This document shows positions 20,361-28,675 of a stretch of 64,000 nt of DNA, one piece after another; position 1 is the stretch's first letter, and each line of letters starts with the position of its first letter. A program made the translations under genes and the position numbers. The stretch spans positions 24,141 to 88,140 of the forward strand of contig JAXMCI010000029.1 of NCBI GenBank assembly GCA_046349435.1, written 5' to 3'. Source of the stretch: JAXMCI01 sp046349435 (GTDB lineage: Bacteria > Pseudomonadota > Alphaproteobacteria > Dongiales > Dongiaceae). The notes beneath the pieces are model-generated. The model saw only the letters and a program-made list of their open reading frames with translations. It had not been told where the DNA came from and searched no databases.

Positions 20361-21191
20361 GTGTCCGACAACCAGTTCACTGTCCGGTTCTGGGGGGTGC
20401 GCGGCAGCATCGCCTGTCCCGGGTCGCGCTACATCCGCTATGGCGGCAACACCTCCTGCATCGAGGTGCGCTGCGGTGGCCGGCTGCTGATTCTCGACGG
20501 CGGCACGGGCCTGCGGCCGCTCGGGCTGCATCTTCAGCAGGAGGAGCCGCTCGACGCCGACCTCTTCTTCAGCCACACCCATTTCGACCACATCGCCGGC
20601 ATCCCGTTCTTCATGCCGCTGTTCAACCCGGCCAACCGCTTCCGCCTGTGGGCCGGGCACCTGATCCCGGACAACTCGCTGCGCAACGTCCTCTGCACGA
20701 TGATGGTGGCGCCGCTCTTCCCGGTGCCGCCGGAGATCTTCACCGCGGCCACCGACTACATCGACTTCCCGGTCGGCGAGACGCTGGCCCCGCATCCCGG
20801 CGTGGTCCTGCGCACCGCCCCGCTGAACCATCCCAACGGCGCCACCGGCTACCGGGTCGAGCATAACGGCCGCTCCGTCTGCTACGTCACCGACACCGAG
20901 CACCGGCCGGGCATGCTCGACGAGAACATCCTGGCGCTGATTCGCGGCACCGACCTCTTCATCTACGACTCGACCTACTCCGACGAGGAATATCCGCGCT
21001 ATGTCGGATGGGGCCATTCGACCTGGCAGGAAGCGGTGCGGCTGGCCGATGCGGCGGGGGTCGGCCGGCTGGTGCTGTTCCACCACGACCCCAGCCACGA
21101 TGACGACGCCATGGACCGCATCGCGGCCGAGCTCGACTCCTTGCGTCCGGGCTCCCGCGTCGCCCGCGAAGGGCTGACGCTGTCGCCGTGA
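20361..21191 (+). CDS. MBL-fold metallo-hydrolase
   Basis: A 276-residue metallo-beta-lactamase-fold protein. FSHTHFDHIAG is the HxHxDH metal motif, and NHPNGATGYR, VTDTEH and FHHDP supply later ligands. The opening FTVRFWGVRGSIACPG is typical of the RNase-Z-like PhnP/MBL subgroup. The reaction is unknown. The start is a GTG with AAGGGA upstream. Its stop overlaps the next gene (GTGA), beginning a run of four coupled genes. Confidence 0.92.
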   Translation: MSDNQFTVRFWGVRGSIACPGSRYIRYGGNTSCIEVRCGGRLLILDGGTGLRPLGLHLQQEEPLDADLFFSHTHFDHIAGIPFFMPLFNPANRFRLWAGHLIPDNSLRNVLCTMMVAPLFPVPPEIFTAATDYIDFPVGETLAPHPGVVLRTAPLNHPNGATGYRVEHNGRSVCYVTDTEHRPGMLDENILALIRGTDLFIYDSTYSDEEYPRYVGWGHSTWQEAVRLADAAGVGRLVLFHHDPSHDDDAMDRIAAELDSLRPGSRVAREGLTLSP

Positions 21192-22045
21192 GCGTGGCGC
21201 GGCGCGCCGCCTGGCGCCGGTTGCGGCTCGGCCTGCCGGCCCTGCTCGGCCTCGGCGGCGGCGGCTACTTCATCCCCTATCGCTATGCCGGGCGGCTGCC
21301 GCCGGCCGGGACCCGTCCGCCCTATGCCGCGCTGGAGGCGCGCTTCGCGGCGTCGGCCGGGATCTTCGCCGGCCAGCTGGATCGGCTGGCGTCCTATCGC
21401 GCGGAGCTCGCCCGGATCGGCCGGGAGGCGCCGCCGGCGCCGCGCTGGGCGCAGGACTGGTTTCCCCGGCTCGACGCGGCGATCGCCTATCTCATGGTGC
21501 GCGAGCGGCGGCCCCGCCTGGTGCTCGAGGTCGGCTCCGGCCATTCCACCCGTTTCATCGCCCGCGCCATCGCCGATGGCGGGCTGGCCACCCGGCACGT
21601 CGCGCTCGATCCGGCGCCGCGCGCCGACCTCGCCGGCCTGCCGGTCGAGCTGCGCCGCGGTGCGGTGCCCGCGATCGGCGAGGCCGAGTTCGCGGCGCTG
21701 GCGGCCGGCGACGCGCTGGTCATCGATTCCAGCCATGTGCTGATGCCGGGCAGCGACGTCGACTTCCTGCTGAACCGCGTGCTGCCGGGGCTGCCGCCGG
21801 GCGTCCTGGTCCATGTCCACGACGTCTTCCTGCCCGACGACTACCCGGCGGAGTGGGCGTGGCGGGGCTACAACGAGCAGCTCGCCGTGGCGGCGCTGCT
21901 GACGGGCGGCGGCTGGCGCGCCTGCTTCGCCAGCCACTATGTGGCGACCCGGATGGCCGACCGGCTGGCGGCGAGCCTCGCGGCCGAGCTGCCGCTGGTG
22001 GCGGGCGCCCGCGAATCGAGCCTGTGGATGGAGCGCACGGCATGA
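21188..22045 (+). CDS. Class I SAM-dependent methyltransferase
   Basis: A 285-residue protein with a short basic, hydrophobic N-terminus (residues about 5-25) that could be a membrane anchor. LVLEVGSGHSTRFIARAI is the SAM motif I, and VHVHDVFLPDDYP is a strong Methyltransf_24-type motif seen in cephalosporin-hydroxylase-like and polysaccharide methyltransferases. The GTG start overlaps the hydrolase stop, and the end overlaps the glycosyltransferase (ATGA). The acceptor is likely a glycan or lipid-linked sugar. Confidence 0.82.
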   Translation: MSVARRAAWRRLRLGLPALLGLGGGGYFIPYRYAGRLPPAGTRPPYAALEARFAASAGIFAGQLDRLASYRAELARIGREAPPAPRWAQDWFPRLDAAIAYLMVRERRPRLVLEVGSGHSTRFIARAIADGGLATRHVALDPAPRADLAGLPVELRRGAVPAIGEAEFAALAAGDALVIDSSHVLMPGSDVDFLLNRVLPGLPPGVLVHVHDVFLPDDYPAEWAWRGYNEQLAVAALLTGGGWRACFASHYVATRMADRLAASLAAELPLVAGARESSLWMERTA

Positions 22046-22797
22046 GCGCCCAGGCCCGCCGCTACGTCGTCGTCAGCCCCTACTACCGCGAGCCGCGCGA
22101 GATGCTGCAGCGCTGCATCGACAGCGTGCGCCGGCAGAGCGTGCCGACCGAGCACATCATGGTGGCCGACGGCCACCCGCAGGACTGGATCGACGGCGAG
22201 AAGGTCCGCCATCTCCGGCTCGACCGCTCGCACGGCCCGTTCGGCAACACGCCGCGCGGCGTCGGCTGCCTGCTGGCCGCGGCCGAGCGCTGCGACGGCA
22301 TCGCCCTGCTCGATGCCGACAACTGGCTCGAGCCGGACCATGTCGAGGCCTGCGTCGCCGCCGCCCGGGCGATGCCGCGCGGCGTCTGCGACTACGTCAT
22401 CGCCCGCCGCCGCTTCCGCCGCCCCGACGGCAGCCTGATGCCGGTCCCCGACGAGCCGGTCGGCGACCATGTCGACACCAGCTGCTTCTTCCTGCTGCGC
22501 GGCGCCTTCCACACGCTGGCGAGCTGGGCGCTGATGCCGGACGCGGCCGGGCCGGTCTGCGACCGGCTGTTCTACCAGTCGCTGCGCCAGCGCGGCCTGG
22601 TGGCGGCCGTCACCCGGCGGGCCACCGTGAACTATCTCTGCCGCTACGAGGCGGTCTACCGGGCGCTCGGCGAGGAGCCGCCGCCCGACGCCAAGGCGAA
22701 CATCGACGGCGGCGCCTTCCTCGCCTGGCTGCGGCGGCTCTCCGACCGCGAGCTGGAGATCGAGGGCCGGCTCCTCGGCGCGCCGCTGCGGCGGTAG
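22042..22797 (+). CDS. GT-A fold (family 2-like) glycosyltransferase
   Basis: A 251-residue protein opening YVVVSPYYREPREMLQRCIDS, a family 2-like N-terminus, with LLDADNWLEPDHVEAC as the DxD metal and nucleotide-sugar motif. It has no membrane helices and is cytosolic. The sugar and acceptor are unknown. Its ATG overlaps the methyltransferase stop, and the membrane protein follows 8 bases later. Confidence 0.82.
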   Translation: MSAQARRYVVVSPYYREPREMLQRCIDSVRRQSVPTEHIMVADGHPQDWIDGEKVRHLRLDRSHGPFGNTPRGVGCLLAAAERCDGIALLDADNWLEPDHVEACVAAARAMPRGVCDYVIARRRFRRPDGSLMPVPDEPVGDHVDTSCFFLLRGAFHTLASWALMPDAAGPVCDRLFYQSLRQRGLVAAVTRRATVNYLCRYEAVYRALGEEPPPDAKANIDGGAFLAWLRRLSDRELEIEGRLLGAPLRR

Positions 22798-22805
22798 GGC
22801 CGGGC

Positions 22806-24110
22806 ATGGCCGCCAGCACCGGAGGGCTGCCGCGGTGGCGCGACAGGCTCGCGCTGCTGCTCTGGCTCGTCGTGCCGTTCCTCGTCTATGCCGGCAACCA
22901 CAAGGCGGCCGGCGGCGGGGACTCGGTCCCGGCCGCGCTGATCCCGGTGGTCCTGGTGCTCGACGAGACCGTGCTGCTCGACCGCTTCGCCGCCGAGGAG
23001 CATCGCCGCCCGGTGCACCCCTACTGGCTGGTCGACACCCCGCACGGCACCGCTTCCTTCTACCCGATCGCCACGCCGCTGCTGGTGACGCCGATCCTCG
23101 CCGGGCCGATCCTGCTGCAGCAATGGTGGCACCCGCTCACCGTCGAGGCCTGGCGCGACCTTGCGGTCGGTCCCTATCAGAGCATCACCGCGGCGCTGAT
23201 CGCCGCCCTCGCCGTGGTCCTGTTCCGCCAGCTCTGCCGGATGCTCGGGTTCGCGCGGTGGCTGTCCGTCGCGCTGACCGCGCTGTTCGCCTTCGGCAGC
23301 GAGATGATGTCCACGGTCTCGCAGGCCCTGTGGCAGCACGGTCCCGGCATCCTGCTGCTGCTCGCTGCCATGGCCCTGCTGCTGCGGCTGCCGCGGGGGC
23401 GGTGGCCGGCGGCGCTCGGCTTCGGCCTCTGCCTCGGGCTCGCCATCGCCGTCCGGCCGACCAACCTGCTGCTCGCCGGGCCGCTGTGGCTGGCGGCGGT
23501 GCCGCGGGCGCCGCGCGCCGCCGTCCTGGCCGCGCTCGCCGCGACCCTGGCCGGCGCGCCGTTCGGCCTCTACAACCTCTGGCTGTTCGGCACGCTGCTC
23601 GGCGGCTATGCCGGGGAGCTCGGCTGGCACGGCGCAGCGCAGTTCGCGACCGGTCTCGCCGGCGTCCTTGTCAGCCCCGGGCGGGGGCTGCTGATCTATT
23701 TCCCGGCGACGCTGCTCGCCATGGTCCTGCTGCTCCGGCGCCCGGCCGTCTGGCGCGACGCGCTGGTGCCGGCGCTGGTCGCGGGCTCGGCCCTGCAGGT
23801 CGTCATGATCGCCGCCTGGGACATGTGGTGGGGCGGCTTCTGCTTCGGGCCGCGGCTGCTCAGCGAGATCCAGGCGCCCATCCTGCTGCTGCTCGGGCTC
23901 GCCTTCCCGGCCGAGCCCGGACCGCGGCGGGCGGCGGGCGCGGCGCTCGCCCTGGTGCTCGCCTTCTCCCTCGGCGTGCAGCTGATCGGCGCCTACAGCC
24001 AGGCGGCGATCCGCTGGAACGGCGCTCCGGTCAGCGTCGACAGCGACAATGCCCGGCTGTGGCAGGTCGCTGACAGCCCGCTGCTGCGCGGCCTGCGCGG
24101 TCCCTGGTGA
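22806..24110 (+). CDS. Polytopic membrane protein, GT39-like glycosyltransferase candidate
   Basis: A 434-residue protein with roughly ten hydrophobic helices. The first large loop contains VDTPHGTASFYPIATPLL and the later loop WDMWWGGFCFGPRLLSEIQAP, a pattern seen in bacterial mannosyl- or arabinosyl-type GT-C enzymes and uncharacterised relatives. It probably uses a lipid-linked sugar at the periplasmic face. No exact family can be assigned. It ends the coupled run that began with the metallo-hydrolase. Confidence 0.7.
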   Translation: MAASTGGLPRWRDRLALLLWLVVPFLVYAGNHKAAGGGDSVPAALIPVVLVLDETVLLDRFAAEEHRRPVHPYWLVDTPHGTASFYPIATPLLVTPILAGPILLQQWWHPLTVEAWRDLAVGPYQSITAALIAALAVVLFRQLCRMLGFARWLSVALTALFAFGSEMMSTVSQALWQHGPGILLLLAAMALLLRLPRGRWPAALGFGLCLGLAIAVRPTNLLLAGPLWLAAVPRAPRAAVLAALAATLAGAPFGLYNLWLFGTLLGGYAGELGWHGAAQFATGLAGVLVSPGRGLLIYFPATLLAMVLLLRRPAVWRDALVPALVAGSALQVVMIAAWDMWWGGFCFGPRLLSEIQAPILLLLGLAFPAEPGPRRAAGAALALVLAFSLGVQLIGAYSQAAIRWNGAPVSVDSDNARLWQVADSPLLRGLRGPW

Positions 24111-24159
24111 GCGCGATTGCGGCTCGTGGCCGCGCCGTCGCCGTGCTAGAGCGCCGGCC

Positions 24160-24809
24160 ATGAGCTGGTCCGGGCATCGCGGCGGCCGCCGCGGCTACCA
24201 CCACGGCAACCTGCGCGAGGCGCTGGTCGATGCGGCGCTCGCGCTGATCGCCGCCAAGGGCCCGTCGGGCTTCACCTTCGCCGAGGCGGCGCGCTCGGCG
24301 GGGGTCAGCGCGGCCGCGCCCTACCGGCACTTCCGCGACCGCGAGGCGCTGGTCGCCGACGTCGCCCGGCGCGGCTTCGAGCGCTTCGCCGAGGCGCCCT
24401 CGAGGCCGCCTGGGACGGCGGCCGGCCCGAGCCGCTGGGCGCGCTCGACCGGGTCGGCCGCGCCTATCTCGCCTTCGCCGGCGACGAGCCCGCCTACTAC
24501 GCCGCCATGTTCCAGGCCGGGATCCCGCTCGACGATCCGGATCTGGCGGCGGCCGGCGAGCGCGCCTTCGCCGTGCTGCGCCGCGCCACCGAGGCGGTCT
24601 GCGCCGCGCTGCCGCCGGAGCGGCGGCCGCCGGCGCTGATGGTCGCGCTGCATGTCTGGGCGCTCGCCCACGGCATCGCCTCGCTGTTCGGCGGCCCCGG
24701 GCGGCACCCGGTGCCGATGTCGCCGGAGGATCTGCTGGAGGCCGGCGTGCTGGTCTATCTCCAGGGCCTCGGGCTGGCCGGCGGTGCGCTGCCCGCAGCG
24801 CGGCCTTGA
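24160..24809 (+). pseudogene. TetR-family regulator (WHG-domain type), frameshifted
   Basis: The N-terminal frame from ATG 24160 gives HHGNLREALVDAALALIA, then FTFAEAARSAGVSAAAPYRHF, a perfect TetR helix-turn-helix. After FERFAEA (about 24395) the sense reading jumps by +2 relative to the first frame. It continues LEAAWDGGRPEPLGALDRVG and ends with the C-terminal AYYAAMFQAGIPLDDPDLAA region at the TGA 24807-24809. One missing base or two extra bases near 24394-24401 (GGCGCCCTCGAG) explain it. No slippery heptamer is present. The rest looks intact, so the lesion is recent or a sequencing error. Confidence 0.85.
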
Positions 24810-24857
24810 CATCGCGGCGCGGCGCGGCCACCTATGTGAATGTTAATAACATTCACA
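24806..24857 (+). promoter_or_regulatory. Promoter element and palindromic operator before the DUF2852 gene
   Basis: TGTGAATGTT (24835-24844) and AACATTCACA (24848-24857) form a perfect 10-bp inverted repeat around AAT, in sharp contrast to the GC-rich surroundings. A TTGACA hexamer lies at 24806-24811, overlapping the tetR stop; the -10 is not clear but would fall at or inside the palindrome, as expected for a repressor operator. The likely binder is the adjacent TetR protein. Confidence 0.7.
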
Positions 24858-24876
24858 ACCCGAGCCGAGGTTCACG

Positions 24877-25290
24877 ATGCACATCGCAGCGCGGTTGGAG
24901 CAGCTGCCCCGTCCGGTCTGGATCGGCCTGATGGTGGCGGGCTTCGTCTGGTTCTGGCCGGTCGGCCTCGCGATCCTCGCCTACCTGATATGGAGCGGAC
25001 GAATGAGCTGCTGGAAGCAGGGCAACGGGCGCTGGCACAACCTGCGGGACGGGGCCGGACGGGACGGGGCCGGACGGGCCTGGTCCTGCGGCGGTCGCCG
25101 CCGCGAGGCGACCGGCAATCGCGCCTTCGACGACTATCGCGACGAGGCGCTGCGCCGGCTGGAGGAGGAGAAGCGCGACTTCCTCGACTTCCTCGAGCGG
25201 CTGCGCCACGCCAAGGACCGCGCCGAGTTCGACCAGTTCATGGCCGAGCGGCGCCGCCCCGCCCCGACCGACGGGCCGCCTGCCGCCTGA
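24877..25290 (+). CDS. DUF2852 domain protein
   Basis: A 137-residue protein with one strong hydrophobic segment at about residues 13-40 (PVWIGLMVAGFVWFWPVGLA), a Cys-containing loop, and a charged coiled-coil-like C-terminus (ALRRLEEEKRDFLDFLERLR). This is the architecture of alphaproteobacterial DUF2852, of unknown function. GGACGGGGCC is directly repeated in the loop. It has a GAGG ribosome site and lies 19 bases after the palindromic operator, so it is probably the TetR target. Confidence 0.85.
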   Translation: MHIAARLEQLPRPVWIGLMVAGFVWFWPVGLAILAYLIWSGRMSCWKQGNGRWHNLRDGAGRDGAGRAWSCGGRRREATGNRAFDDYRDEALRRLEEEKRDFLDFLERLRHAKDRAEFDQFMAERRRPAPTDGPPAA

Positions 25291-25311
25291 CGCCTGCCGC
25301 CTGACGCGACC

Positions 25312-27378
25312 TCAGCCGGCCGGCCCGTCTCCGGCGCCGGCCGGCGCCGCGCACCAGGCTGCCCACATCCGCCGGAACGCAGCCTCGAGATGGCCGGCGA
25401 AGCGCCGGCCGTCGCAGAGCGGCGAGGCCGCCAGCCGCTGCCGCAGCCCGGCGCGCAGCCCGGCCAGCCGCTCGCCGTCGGCGACCAGCCCGGCGGCGAT
25501 CCGGACATAGCCCTCGGGCCCGTCGGCGATCAGCTCGGGCAGCCCCGCCTGGGTCAGGTGGGTCATCGAGTGCCGGCCGGCGAAGGTCGGGCCGCCCAGC
25601 GTCACCACCGGCACGCCCATCCACAGGCTCTCCAGCGTGGTCAGCCCGCCCGAATAGGGAAACGGGTCGAGCGCGACGTCGAGCCGCCCATAGGCGGCGA
25701 GCAGCTCGGCGACCGGCGCCGGGCCTTCCAGCAGCAGCCGCTCCGGCGCGATGCCGGCGGCCGTGGCGCGCGCCGCGACGCGCGCCCGCGTCGCCGCCTC
25801 GCCCAGCCCGTGGCCCTTGAGCAGCAGCCGGGCCTCCGGCACCGCGGCCAGCAGCCGGCCCCACAGCGCCAGCACGCCGTCGTTGATCTTGGCCAGGTTG
25901 TTGAAGCAGCCGAAGGTCGCCCGGCCGCCCGCCAGCAGCGGCGGGGGTGCCACCGGCGGCGCCGCGGCCGGCGCGAAGCAGACATAGCCGTCGGGCAGGC
26001 GGTGGATGCGCTCCACCGCGAAGGCCTCGGCGCCCGGCGGGCTCTCGACCGCATCGGACAGCAGCCAGCCCATCTGGGCGAGGCCGGTGGTGCCGACATA
26101 GCCGGCCCAGGTCACCTGCACCGGCGCCGGGCGCCGGGCGAGCAGCGGCAGCCGGTTGCCGGCGGTGTGGCCGGCGAGATCGACCAGGATGTCGATGCCG
26201 TCGCCGCGGATCGCCGCCTCGAGCGCGTCGATGCTGCTGCCGGCGGTGTCGCGCCAGCGGTCGGCGGCGGCGCGCAGCGCCTCGGTCACCCCGTCGGCCC
26301 GGCCGCGGTCGCTGTAGCAGGTGACCTCGACCGCGCCGCGGTCGAGCGCCGGCAGCACCGGCTGCAGGAAATAGCCGACCGGGTGGGCGCGCAGGTCGGG
26401 CGAGAGCAGGCCGACGCGCAGCCGGCGGTCGGGGTCGCGCGGGTTGGGGAAGGGCGGTGCCGGCGCCGGCGGGAACAGCGCGCCATAGGCGCGATGCGCG
26501 GCGAGCAGCCCGTCGGGCGTCTGCCGCGGATCGTACTGCAGCGCGCAGAGCAGGTTGCTGCGCACCGAGGTCGCGGCGGGCAGCAGCGCGACGGCGCGCT
26601 CGAACGCGGCCACCGCCTCGGCGATCTCGCCGCAATCGCGCAGGGCGGAGCCGAGATTGTTCCAGGCCTCGCCGAAGGCGGGCCTGAGCGCGACGGCGCG
26701 GCGGAAGGCATCCGCCGCCTCGCCCGGCCTTCCGGCTGCGCGCAGCGCATTGCCGAGATTGTAGTGCGTCTCGGGCCGCTCGGGCCGCAGCGCCACCACC
26801 GTGCGGAAGCCTTCCAGCGCCGCCTCGCCCTCGCCCGCCTCGGCCAGCGCCAGCGCCAGCTGGGCATGCGCCTCGGCGAGGTCCGGCGCCAGCGCGATGG
26901 CGCCGCGGAAGCAGGCAATCGCCTCGGGGCCGCGGCCGAGCCCGGCCAGCACGCTGCCGAGCTCGCCCAGCCAGTCGGCCCGCTCCGGGCGGAGCGCGAC
27001 GGCGATCTGCAGCCGCTCGGCCGCCTCGTCGCCGCGGCCGAGCCCGGCCAGCGCCGCCGCGTGGTTGCGGTGCGCGTCCGGCAGGTCCCAGGCGAGATCC
27101 AGCGCCTGCGCATAGCAGGTCGCCGCCTCGACCCGCCGTCCCGCCTGCAGCTGCAGGTCGGCGGCCTGCAGCAGCACCGGCGCGACCGGTGACCGCAGCA
27201 GCAGCTGGCGATGGATGTCGAGCGCCTCGCCGAGCCGCCCGCGCCCGATCATCGCGGCGGCGTAGCGCAGCCGCTCCAGGACGTCCGGCGGCAGCGGCGG
27301 CGGCAGCCGGGGCAGCCGGCGCTCGGCGGCGGCGAGCAGCCAGCGCGCGGCGGGGTCGTCGGGATGGCGCGCCAGCAC
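25312..27378 (-). CDS. TPR protein with GT41 (SPINDLY/O-GlcNAc transferase-like) domain
   Basis: At least 688 residues. The first half is a TPR solenoid with repeats such as PETHYNLGNALRAAGRPGEA and FGEAWNNLGSALRDCGEIAE. The second half carries the GT41 region: LRVGLLSPDLRAHPVGYFL, VDLAGHTAGNRL, FGCFNNLAKI, and DPFPYSGGLTTLESLWMGVPVV, the UDP-sugar site. Members glycosylate proteins or lipooligosaccharide. Only a GTG at 27378 is available as a start, but in-frame TPR-like sequence continues upstream to about 27450 without ATG, GTG or TTG. Either CTG 27444 is used or the N-terminus is damaged. Confidence 0.88.
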   Translation of the reverse strand: MLARHPDDPAARWLLAAAERRLPRLPPPLPPDVLERLRYAAAMIGRGRLGEALDIHRQLLLRSPVAPVLLQAADLQLQAGRRVEAATCYAQALDLAWDLPDAHRNHAAALAGLGRGDEAAERLQIAVALRPERADWLGELGSVLAGLGRGPEAIACFRGAIALAPDLAEAHAQLALALAEAGEGEAALEGFRTVVALRPERPETHYNLGNALRAAGRPGEAADAFRRAVALRPAFGEAWNNLGSALRDCGEIAEAVAAFERAVALLPAATSVRSNLLCALQYDPRQTPDGLLAAHRAYGALFPPAPAPPFPNPRDPDRRLRVGLLSPDLRAHPVGYFLQPVLPALDRGAVEVTCYSDRGRADGVTEALRAAADRWRDTAGSSIDALEAAIRGDGIDILVDLAGHTAGNRLPLLARRPAPVQVTWAGYVGTTGLAQMGWLLSDAVESPPGAEAFAVERIHRLPDGYVCFAPAAAPPVAPPPLLAGGRATFGCFNNLAKINDGVLALWGRLLAAVPEARLLLKGHGLGEAATRARVAARATAAGIAPERLLLEGPAPVAELLAAYGRLDVALDPFPYSGGLTTLESLWMGVPVVTLGGPTFAGRHSMTHLTQAGLPELIADGPEGYVRIAAGLVADGERLAGLRAGLRQRLAASPLCDGRRFAGHLEAAFRRMWAAWCAAPAGAGDGPAG

Positions 27379-27466
27379 GGCGCGATAGCTGGCGGCGGCC
27401 GGCTTCAGCCGCCCGGCGCGGTGCTCGGCGAGCGCGGCGGCCAGGCGGTGCGGCGGGCGCCTGGGG

Positions 27467-28675
27467 CTACTTATAGGGATCGGCCGCGTCGCGCAGCCCG
27501 TCGCCGAAGAAGTTGAAGGCCAGCACCACCAGGATCACCGGCAGGGCCGGGAACAGCAGCCAGGGATAGAGCGCCACGACGTTGACGTTCTGCGCCTCGC
27601 TCAGCAGCACGCCCCAGCTGGTGATCGGCTGGCGCAGCCCGAGGCCGAGGAAGGACAGCGCCGTCTCGCCGAGGATCATGTTCGGCACCGCCAGCGTCAC
27701 CGAGGCGATCAGGTGGCTGGTGAAGCTCGGCAGCAGGTGACGGGTGATGATGCGGCGCGGCCGGGCGCCCATCAGCTGGGCGGCGACGCAGAAATCCTCC
27801 TCGCGCAGCGACAGCAGCTTGGAGCGCACGGCGCGCGCCAGCCCGGTCCAGTCGAGCAATCCCAGGATGATGGTGATGCCGAAATAGATCAGCAGCGGGC
27901 TCCAGGTCACCGGCAGGATCGCCGCCAGCGCCAGCCAGAGCGGGATGTGCGGCAGCGAGCGCAGCACCTCGATCAGGCGCTGCGACAGGTTGTCGATCCA
28001 GCCGCCGTGATAGCCGGCCAGCCCGCCGATGCTGACGCCGAGCAGGAAGCTGACGCTGACCCCGAGCAGCCCGATGGTGAGCGAGATGCGCGCCCCGTAG
28101 AGGATGCGCGAGAGCATGTCGCGGCCGAGCCGGTCGGTGCCGAGCAGGAACAGCGTGCCGCCCTGGCTCGGGCACATCAGGTGCAGGTTGCCGGGGACCA
28201 GCCCCCACCAGTAGTAGGAATCGCCGCGGCAGAGGAAGCGGATCGGCTGCGGCCTGCTGCGGTCCTCGGTGTAGACGCGCTGCAGGTTCTCGCGGTTCAG
28301 CTGATAGCTGTAGTCGTAGACGAAGGGGCCGAGGAAGCGCCCCTCGTGGAACAGGTGCACGCTCTGCGGCGGCGCGTAGATGTAGTCGACGTGCCGGGCG
28401 TGCAGGTTGTAGGGCGCCAGGAACTCGCTCACCAGGATGGAGAGGTAGCTGATCAGCAGGAAGAGGCCGGAGACCACGGCCAGCCGGTGGCGGAGGAACT
28501 TCCACCACATCATCTTCCATTGCGAGGCGAGGTAGTAGCGCTCCTGCTGCGGCGTCAGCCGCTCCACCGAGGCCGGGTCGAAGGGCTCGGTCGAGACCTG
28601 GTGCGGCACCGGGTCGGGCAGCAGCCGGCGGCGCGGCTCGCCGCGGCCGGGCACGCTGCCGTCGGCGACGCTCAC
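27467..28675 (-). CDS. Oligopeptide-type ABC transporter permease (DppC/OppC-like)
   Basis: A 402-residue permease with a long hydrophilic N-terminus (about 60 residues), then a first helix near RLAVVSGLFLLISYLSIL. A large periplasmic loop follows, then five further helices. The permease EAA loop is present as AAQLMGARPRRIITRHLLP. The loop contains DRLGRDMLSRILYGAR, a peptide-permease hallmark. With DppB-like and fused ATPase subunits it would form an importer, but no binding protein is encoded nearby. The GTG start overlaps the previous stop by 4 bases. Confidence 0.93.
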   Translation of the reverse strand: MSVADGSVPGRGEPRRRLLPDPVPHQVSTEPFDPASVERLTPQQERYYLASQWKMMWWKFLRHRLAVVSGLFLLISYLSILVSEFLAPYNLHARHVDYIYAPPQSVHLFHEGRFLGPFVYDYSYQLNRENLQRVYTEDRSRPQPIRFLCRGDSYYWWGLVPGNLHLMCPSQGGTLFLLGTDRLGRDMLSRILYGARISLTIGLLGVSVSFLLGVSIGGLAGYHGGWIDNLSQRLIEVLRSLPHIPLWLALAAILPVTWSPLLIYFGITIILGLLDWTGLARAVRSKLLSLREEDFCVAAQLMGARPRRIITRHLLPSFTSHLIASVTLAVPNMILGETALSFLGLGLRQPITSWGVLLSEAQNVNVVALYPWLLFPALPVILVVLAFNFFGDGLRDAADPYK

